Positions 57,687-64,000 of a stretch of 64,000 nucleotides of DNA are shown piece after piece. The stretch is from Rhizobium sp. RCAM05350. Its GTDB lineage: Bacteria; Pseudomonadota; Alphaproteobacteria; Rhizobiales; Rhizobiaceae. Positions within the stretch are counted from its first letter, which is position 1, and each line of letters opens with the position of its first letter. The notes beneath the pieces were generated by a model. It did no database searches, was not told the DNA's origin, and worked only from the letters and a program-made list of their open reading frames with translations. Both the position numbers and the translations under genes were made by a program. Location: positions 4,561,630-4,625,629 of the forward strand of contig CP087974.1 of NCBI GenBank assembly GCA_024426085.1. The letters run 5' to 3'.

Positions 57687-59381
57687 ATGCCCAGACCTTT
57701 TGCCAATCGAAGCAGCCAGCCCGGCTGGCTGCTTCCTTTCGTGATCATTGCAGTCTGCCTGCTCAGCGGGCTGCCGCTGGCACGGCTACTCTATGCCGGG
57801 TTGCGGTTTTCGCTCGAGGGTAGGGCCACCGGCCTTTTCTCGGAGCCCTCAACCTGGTTTGCCATCCGCAATACGCTGACGACCGCGGTTGGCGGCATGG
57901 TGATCTCTGTTCTTGTCGGCGCAACCTTTGCCTTCGTCATCACTCTCACCGATATTCGTGCAAAGGGCTTTTTCAGCTTCGCCTTCGTGCTGCCGATGAT
58001 GATCCCGCCGCAGGTGACGGCGCTGGCCTGGGTGCAGATGTCGGGGCCGGCCAGCCCGCTTTTAAAGACGCTCGGCATCGCGCCGCCGCTCGGTAGCCCG
58101 CAACCGCTCTATTCGCTTGGTGGCATCGCGCTACTTTTGGGCGTTCAGCATGCGCCGCTGGTGTTTCTGGCGCTGAAGGCGGGGCTTGCATCACTGCCGC
58201 GCGATGGCGTCGAGGCGGCGCGTCTGGCGGGCGCCTCTCCCATGCGGGTATTTCGCGATATCATTCTTCCGCTGGCGGTGCCGGGCCTGATTGCGGGGGC
58301 GGCGATTGCCTTCGTTTCCGGCGTCGGCAATTTCGGCATTCCGGCAATCCTCGGAATTCCTGCGTCGATCTTCGTTCTGCCGACGCTGATCTACAGCCGC
58401 CTCTCGAGCTTTGGCGCAGGCACGTTCGCCGAGATGTCGCAGCTTTCCATGGTGATCGCCGTTATCGCCGGTCTTGGCCTTGTGATCCAGCAACGGGCTC
58501 TGAAGGGCAGGGATTACCGTATCATCGGACTGTCGGGACAGAGTGCGGCGTTCTCGCTCGGCCGCTGGCGCCGGATCGTGGAAGCAGGGTTTTTTATGGT
58601 GCTGTTCTTTGTTCTCGTCGCACCTCTAGCGGCTCTTGCTGCCAGTTCGCTGGTACCCGCCTACGGCGTACCGTTGAATATCCAGACCATGTCGCTCCAT
58701 GCCTATAGCGAAATCCTGTTTCGCCAGTCCGTGACGCTGACGGCGTTTGCCAATTCGTTGTTCCTGGCGGGGACGACGGCATGCGGGTTGCTAGTATTCA
58801 CGGTTCTCACCGCCTATCTGCTTTCCTGCCGCCCGGGAAAACTGGCAAATATCATCATCGGCCTGATCGAAATTCCTTATGCGCTTCCGGGCATCGTGCT
58901 GGCCGTAGCCTTCATCCTGCTATTTGCTGCGCCACTGCCGCTTTTAAACATCTCGATCTATGGGACGATCTGGATCATCCTGATCGCCTATTTCTCCAGC
59001 TTCTTCGCCGTCAGCCTGAAGCCGGTGGCCAGTGCCTTCCTGCAACTCGACCCTTCGCTCGAAGAAGCCGCCCGGCTTTCCGGCGCCGGTTTTGGCCGCC
59101 GCATGCGCGACATTCTCGTTCCGCTCATTGCACCGGCGGCGGGCGCCTCGGTCATTCTCGTCTTCCTGATTGCCTGTAGCGAGTTGACGGTTTCGGCGTT
59201 GCTCTGGTCGGCCGGTACGCAGACACTCGGCGTGGCGATCTTCAATCTCGATGACAGTGGCAGCTCCGATCTGGCTTCGGCGCTGTCCGTGCTTGTCGTC
59301 ATCATGGTGGTCATTCTGATGCTCCTCCTGGAACTACTGGCGAAACACCTTCCAAGAGGCGTGCTGCCATGGCGCAACTGA
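57687..59381 (+). CDS. ABC transporter permease, FbpB-like fused double domain
   Basis: Intact, 564 residues, with two homologous permease halves of about six helices each, as in FbpB. The two EAA loops, which contact the ATPase, are in VEAARLAGASPMRVFRDIILPLAVPG and LEEAARLSGAGFGRRMRDILVPLIAPAA. It starts nine bases after the binding protein and overlaps the ATPase start by 13 bases, so the three are one operon. Confidence 0.92.
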   Translation: MPRPFANRSSQPGWLLPFVIIAVCLLSGLPLARLLYAGLRFSLEGRATGLFSEPSTWFAIRNTLTTAVGGMVISVLVGATFAFVITLTDIRAKGFFSFAFVLPMMIPPQVTALAWVQMSGPASPLLKTLGIAPPLGSPQPLYSLGGIALLLGVQHAPLVFLALKAGLASLPRDGVEAARLAGASPMRVFRDIILPLAVPGLIAGAAIAFVSGVGNFGIPAILGIPASIFVLPTLIYSRLSSFGAGTFAEMSQLSMVIAVIAGLGLVIQQRALKGRDYRIIGLSGQSAAFSLGRWRRIVEAGFFMVLFFVLVAPLAALAASSLVPAYGVPLNIQTMSLHAYSEILFRQSVTLTAFANSLFLAGTTACGLLVFTVLTAYLLSCRPGKLANIIIGLIEIPYALPGIVLAVAFILLFAAPLPLLNISIYGTIWIILIAYFSSFFAVSLKPVASAFLQLDPSLEEAARLSGAGFGRRMRDILVPLIAPAAGASVILVFLIACSELTVSALLWSAGTQTLGVAIFNLDDSGSSDLASALSVLVVIMVVILMLLLELLAKHLPRGVLPWRN

Positions 59382-60392
59382 TCCTCAATCACCTCAGCAA
59401 GGATTTTGGCACCGGACGGGCTGCCGTATCCGACGTGTCGCTGACCGTACGCGAAGGCGGTTTCCTGGCTCTGCTCGGGCCATCCGGTTGCGGCAAGACG
59501 ACGGTGCTTCGCATGATCGCCGGTTTCCGAGCAGCCAAGCGATGGGTCGATCGTGCTGGGCGAGCGCACGCTGGCCGACGCCAGCGATGCGCTGCCGCCG
59601 GAAAAACGCAACATGGCGATGGTGTTTCAATCCTATGCGCTGTGGCTGCATATGACCGTTGCGCAGAATGTCGGCTACCCCCTGAAGGTGCGCGGTATCA
59701 CCGGTGCCGCATGGCAGGTCCGTGTCAAGGATGCGCTGTCGGTGGTCCGGCTTGAGGATTTCGCCAATCGCAGTCCAGCCGATCTCTCCGGCGGTCAGAG
59801 ACAGCGCGTGGCGCTTGCCCGCTGCCTCGTCACGTCACCGGACGTGGTTCTGTTGGATGAGCCGCTCGCCAATCTCGACCGGCATCTGAAGGCTGCGATG
59901 GAGGAGACGTTCCACGAGTTCCACGCCCGGTCCGGCGCGACGATGATTTATGTCACCCATGACCAGGGTGAGGCAATGGCGCTGGCGACGGACATCGCCG
60001 TGATGTCCGAGGGGCGGTTGATGCAGGTCGCGTCGCCGCAGGAAATTTATGCGCGACCCGAAGGCCGGGTCGTCGGCGGGCTGGTCGGGCAGGGGGCCAT
60101 TCTCGATCTGGCGCTGCCTGATCATGGTCCACGTCTCCTGTCTTGGCCGGCGTTTGAGATGGCCTTCCGGCAAACGGAGGGGCCGAGCCGCGCCGTTCTC
60201 GTCCGCCCCGAACATGTGCTTGCCGATCCCGACGGCATCATGCTGCAGGTGATCTCCTGTGTGTTCGAGGGCGAGCGGTTTTCCCTGTCACTGCGTACAG
60301 CAGGCGGACAGCATCTCAAGGCCTATTCCACGGGTGCCATGGAACCCGGTCTTCTGGCGCCGTTCGTGATCCGACAGGGGTGGCTGCTCTGA
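59369..60392 (+). CDS. ABC transporter ATP-binding protein (one extra base)
   Basis: A 340-residue ATPase of the FbpC/PotA type. Walker A is LGPSGCGKTTVLRMIAGF, the Q-loop is MVFQSYALWLHMTVAQNVGYPL, the signature is LSGGQRQRVALARC, Walker B is VVLLDEPLANLD, and the switch His is in YVTHDQGEAMALA. A C-terminal TOBE-like region follows. An extra C near 59528 (TTTCCGAG for TTTCGAG) breaks the frame just after Walker A. It overlaps the permease and completes the transporter. Confidence 0.93.
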
Positions 60393-60396
60393 GCTA

Positions 60397-60779
60397 TCAG
60401 TTTGCGCCGGAGCATTGCCAGCGGATGATCCGGCAGCTGTCGGAATGGTTCGCACAGGAGGCCAGTGCCGCGCGTTGTGCGCGGCGGCTTCCCTGCCGCC
60501 CAGTTGGCGCCCCAGCCGTCCGGCCCGCGGGCCACCGCGCCGCAGCCATTTTTGAACCAGATAGCGACGCGGCAATCGCCGGCGTTCTTGTAGCAATGCG
60601 ACTGTGCCACCTCTTCGGCCTCCCAGCGGGTGCTATAATCGTGCGACCAGCCCGTCGCCCCGGTTGCCGGCGACAGCGATATCGCTCCGGAAACTGTCGG
60701 CATAGGCCATTGCTGCGCTGACGCCGAGGAAAGCCATCGCCGATATCGCCGCCTTTGCATTGCGCTTCCAATTTGACAT
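60397..60779 (-). CDS. Secreted DUF4189 protein (several frame breaks)
   Basis: About 127 residues. A signal peptide (KRNAKAAISAMAFLGVSAAMAYA) leads to AISLSPATGATGWSHDYSTRWEAEEVAQSHCYKNAGDCRVAIWFKNGCGAVARGPDGWGANWAAG, the DUF4189 pattern with paired cysteines, and a Cys-rich end (SDSCRIIRWQCSGAN). Function unknown. Breaks: one extra C near 60692, and at least two more indels near 60480-60510. The ATG at 60779 follows GGGAGCGGA. It ends five bases from the convergent ATPase stop. Confidence 0.72.
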
Positions 60780-60988
60780 TCCGCTCCCCTCCATTGCCCT
60801 GCCGCGCGCTCTCGGCCGATCTTGCGAAGTAGAAACGGCTTATCAAGATCGATTATTCACGGGGATTGGATCGCCCCAAATTTGGTTCTGTAGCCGCCAG
60901 TTGCGGGCCGGGAGTAGATGGGGAGAAAGGCATTCGACTTTTGCTCCCGATTGTCTAAAGTCGCGCCGATTGCATTCGGAAACTGCTG

Positions 60989-62096
60989 ATGACCCTTCGC
61001 CTCGCCACCTTCAATGTTGAAAACCTGATGAGCCGGTTCGATTTCTCCGGCTTTCGCAACCACCTCAAGCAGGACCGCGTTCTCAGGCTCTTCGACGTCA
61101 AGAGCGAGGCGGAATACCAGCGGCTGGAGGAAGCCCGCACCATCGCCTATACCGATGACACACGGCAGATGTCGGCGCTTGCCATTGCCGATTGCGACGC
61201 CGATATCCTTTGCCTGCAGGAAGCCGACAACATGGCTGCGCTGCAGGCCTTTGAATACGGCTACCTGTTCCGCATGGTCGGCAACGGTTACCGGCAGAAA
61301 TATCTGATCGAGGGTAATGACAGCCGCGGCATCGATGTTGCCGTTCTGGTGCGCGAGGAAACGCGCGACGGCCAGAAGATCGAGTGCGTCGATGTCAAAT
61401 CCCATGCCGGTGTCACCTATGCCGATTTCGATCTGTTCAATGATGCTTTGGCAGCAACCAACGTGCCCGGCGACCGCATTTTCAAGCGAGATTGCCTGGA
61501 ACTCGATTTCCGTATCGGTGGCCGGCCGTTCACGCTGTTCGTCGTGCATTTCAAATCGATGGGGCCGGCGCGCGATGGGCTGGATGGGCGCACGGCAACG
61601 ATGCCGGTGCGAGCCGCCGAGGCCGCCGCCGTCCGCCGCATTATCGAGAACCGGTTCGGAGCCGATAACCTGGATGGCAAGATGTTCGCCATCTGCGGCG
61701 ACATGAACGATTATCAGGAGCGGGTCGATGTGCTGGGCGACCGGCGCAACGGCTATAGTTTCGTGCCGCAGCACGAGGCCGAGAGTGCTCTGGATGTGCT
61801 GAGCAGCGACGGCTTCGTCGAAAACGTCATGCGCCGCCGCCCGGAACTCGACCGCTGGACCTTGTTTCACAGCCGTGGGCCGGAGGAACGGCATCTTTGC
61901 CAGCTGGACTATATCTGGCTATCCAAGGCGCTCGCCGAGCGCAATCCGGCCAGCGTGCCGGAGATCATCCGCGGCGGCCAGCCCTACCGGACGATTTTTC
62001 CAAAGGGGCAGGAGGTCGAGCGCTACCCGAGAACCGGCTGGGACCGCCCTGAAAGCCTCTGATCACTGCCCGGTCGTCATCTCCCTCAATGTGTGA
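60989..62096 (+). CDS. Endonuclease/exonuclease/phosphatase family protein (one extra base)
   Basis: A 368-residue protein of the DNase I-like superfamily. Catalytic motifs: LATFNVENLMSRFD at the N-terminus, DILCLQEADN, FTLFVVHFKSMG, FAICGDMNDYQERVD, LCQLDYIWLS and the final SDHCPVVISL. All metal and phosphate-binding residues are in place. An extra G near 62052 shifts the frame just before KASDHCPVV, so as written the last catalytic His is lost. It may be a nuclease or phosphatase; no signal peptide is seen. It ends beside a NUDIX gene. Confidence 0.86.
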
Positions 62097-62119
62097 ACCT
62101 TTCGAGGCAGGATTTTACC

Positions 62120-62854
62120 GTGTCCCTGACCAGCAACATTTTCGAACCGCCGGATGAACGTCTGATCTTTCCCGTCAGCCGCATCGAAGTGCGGGTGCGT
62201 GGGGAGCCGCATCCCTATTGCCTTTCCCATCAGACAGAGATCGCTGCCAACTGGGAGCGGGAGGCTGCTGCCAATCCTGCTTTGTTTGATGGTCGCATGC
62301 TTTTGATGCGGGCGCTTGAGATACGGGACGGCGTGATTTCAGGCGAGTGCCATATCGTTCCCTTCTCGGCATTTTTGCTGTGGCGCAAGACCCGCCCTGC
62401 CGGGGCCGCCCTTCATCTGTTCGGCCTGCCGGTGATCGTTTCCTCCGATGGTGCCGTAATTGCCATCCGCATGGGGCAGCAGACGGCCAATCCCGGCCGT
62501 GTCTATTGTGCTGCGGGCTCGCTCGATCCGGATGATATTCGTGAGGGATATTGTGATCTCGAGGGCAACATGGCGCGCGAGGTGCTGGAGGAGACAGGAT
62601 TGTTGCTGTCGGACGCCAAGAGCGTGTCCAGATTCCATGGCCTCCATAACCATGGCGTCGTCACAGTGTTTCGTGCCTACCATTTTGCCGAGACGGCGGC
62701 GGAACTGATCGAGCGGATCGCGGCCTATATCGTTGTTGATCCAGAACCGGAAATCGACAGTGCGCTTGCCATTCGCACCGCCGACCCTGGACAATATCAC
62801 TATCCGCCTTTCATGCCGCCGATCCTGGCGTGGGTTTTCAACAGCATACGGTGA
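62120..62854 (+). CDS. NUDIX hydrolase
   Basis: Intact, 244 residues. The Nudix box is only partly canonical: MAREVLEETGLLL carries the REUxEExGU half, but the usual Gx5E before it is replaced by DIREGYCDLEGN; preceding it is YCAAGSLDPDD. An N-terminal domain of about 110 residues comes first. These enzymes cut nucleoside diphosphates linked to other groups; substrate not predictable. The GTG at 62120 has an AGGCAGGA site; GTG 62093 is an alternative. It begins 23 bases after the upstream gene. Confidence 0.8.
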   Translation: MSLTSNIFEPPDERLIFPVSRIEVRVRGEPHPYCLSHQTEIAANWEREAAANPALFDGRMLLMRALEIRDGVISGECHIVPFSAFLLWRKTRPAGAALHLFGLPVIVSSDGAVIAIRMGQQTANPGRVYCAAGSLDPDDIREGYCDLEGNMAREVLEETGLLLSDAKSVSRFHGLHNHGVVTVFRAYHFAETAAELIERIAAYIVVDPEPEIDSALAIRTADPGQYHYPPFMPPILAWVFNSIR

Positions 62855-62925
62855 CGCTTTTGCGCTTGCCGCCAGCTATCTGCCATGCAAGGTCTGATGG
62901 CTGCAAACAGCAAAGGGAGATCATC

Positions 62926-63842
62926 GTGGCGCGTCGCTATGCAATCTACGACGTTTTCACCGCCAACAGGCTGGAGGGAAATCCGCTCGCCGTCGTCTTC
63001 GACGGCGATGGCCTGAGCGATGCAGCGATGCAGGCGATTGCCGGCGAGTTCAATCTGTCGGAAACAGTGTTCCTGCAGCAGCCGCAAAAACGGGGCATGC
63101 GGCAAGGCTGCGGATTTTCACCCCTGGGTATGAACTGCCCTTCGCCGGGCATCCGACGGTGGGTGCTGCGATCGCGCTGGCCGAGGATGGGCGCTCGTCT
63201 GAAGGTGAAGACTATGATCTCGTCCAGATGCTTGAGGAAAATGTCGGCCCGGTGCGCTGTGCCGTGCGCGGCAGGTCAGGGGAGGCAACCTTCGCCGAAT
63301 TCGACGTGCCGCGGAAATCGGTGCGGCTCGATGCCAAATTCGACCGACAGGCGATTGCCGATGCGCTCAGCCTGAAGGCGACCCAGATCGGCTTCGAAAA
63401 CCACGTGCCCTCGTTCTGGAGCGCCGGGATGCCTTTTGTAATGATCCCGGTTCACGATGTGAGTGCGGCCGGTGCAGTGGAGTTCGATGCGGCCTTGTGG
63501 GAGCAGATGACTCCAATTGCGGAAGGCCGGCTTGCCGCCGCCTATATCTACTGCCGCGGCGGCGTCAATCATGTCGCACGCTTCCATACGCGCATGTTTG
63601 CTCCCGCCATGGGTATTGTCGAGGATCCGGCGACGGGTGCTGCGGTTGCAGCCATTTCCGGCGCTATCCACTGTTTCGACCAGTTGATCGACGGGCATCA
63701 TCCGTTCCTGATCGAGCAGGGCGTTGAGATGGGTCGCCCGTCGCTGCTGCACCTTCACATTGACGTCTCCGGCGGTGAAATCGGCGCGGCCCGGATCGGC
63801 GGGCAGGCGGTGAAGATTGCGGCTGGTGAACTTTATCTTTGA
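62926..63842 (+). CDS. PhzF family isomerase/epimerase-like protein (one base missing)
   Basis: A 305-residue two-domain protein of the PhzF/diaminopimelate epimerase fold. Motifs: YDVFTANRLEGNPLAVVFDG, NLSETVFLQQP, the second-domain FAGHPTVGAAIALAEDG and the C-terminal EDPATGAAVAAISGAI. The family's catalytic glutamate lies in the NLSETVF motif. One C is missing near 63095 (CGGGGCATG for CGGGGCCATG), breaking the frame after QKRG. GTG 62926 follows AAAGGGAG. The phenazine pathway genes are absent, so its role is unknown. Confidence 0.87.
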
Positions 63843-64000
63843 AAAACAGCCTCTAAACAGCCCACACACATTTTTTTGAGAAATCCGAAAGAAAATCGCC
63901 CTGAGGAACTAGACAAGCCCGGAGAACCCCATTATACGCCGCATCACACCACAGCAATGTGGTTCTAGAGGCCGCAAACGAAGCGGTTCTGGCGGGTGAT
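63843..64000. other. Window end, no gene recognised
   Basis: 158 bases after the PhzF stop. I see no open frame with family resemblance, no terminator hairpin with a T-tract and no RNA gene that I can identify. The next gene lies outside the window. Confidence 0.5.

Noticed and set aside
60360..60760. Arg/Pro-rich plus-strand frames after the ABC ATPase
   Set aside because: They are shadows of the minus-strand DUF4189 gene, which has a signal peptide and conserved cysteines.
1..64000. CRISPR arrays, insertion sequences, prophage or integrative elements
   Set aside because: No direct-repeat/spacer pattern, transposase, integrase or att-like repeats were seen; codon use looks even throughout.

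Overview
Gene content and order point to the chromosome of an alphaproteobacterium of the Rhizobiaceae (Rhizobium, Agrobacterium, Neorhizobium or a close relative). The main clues are the two-piece tmRNA with tag ANDNYAEARLAA, the alpha-type SspB adaptor, the run thyA-folA-hflK-hflC-degP-serB-miaA-ilvBN followed later by ilvC, and the GC-rich codon use. This is inference from gene content; I cannot name the species. I saw no insertion sequence, phage, CRISPR array, tRNA or rRNA. Layout: 1-6238 holds the end of an RND pump, an FAD-linked oxidase and a giant AsmA-like protein. 6276-8329 is a protein-tagging corner: sspB, two small partner genes and the tmRNA that makes the tag SspB recognises. 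8436-14971 is the folate and envelope-proteolysis block: thyA, a glutathione transferase, folA, hflKC, a DUF2065 protein, an ACT protein and degP. 15064-22142 has serB and miaA with overlapping divergent starts, a HerA-like ATPase, and ilvBN behind a classic attenuator whose 18-residue leader peptide is packed with Ile, Val and Leu codons. 22164-31630 is accessory metabolism: aldo/keto reductase, LysE exporter, a cobalt-type nitrile hydratase with a beta-accessory fusion, an ArsR/SRPBCC pair, an ECF sigma operon, an AbrB-like membrane protein and a RecD-like helicase. 31635-44813 is rich in regulators paired with single enzymes: a MerR-LuxR hybrid, a broken signalling protein, pdxJ, qorB/HxlR, a flavin monooxygenase, MarR-GNAT, racemase/Lrp, NDH-2, SDR/LysR and three small secreted proteins. 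44814-56454 has TetR-ilvC, a choline-type binding protein with an alcohol dehydrogenase opposite betI, an aminotransferase, an M20/RocB peptidase with Lrp, an aldo/keto reductase and a CASTOR/POLLUX-type ion channel. 56696-63842 has an iron-type ABC transporter, a DUF4189 protein, an endonuclease/phosphatase-family protein, a NUDIX protein and a PhzF-like isomerase. A striking overall feature is the number of single-base frame breaks: about 50, in more than half of the genes, including essential ones (folA, hflK, hflC, ilvB, ilvC, serB). In almost every case the protein resumes in another frame with no loss of conserved sequence. I read these as sequencing or assembly indels, not pseudogenes, and each gene is annotated over its full reconstructed span with the break noted.
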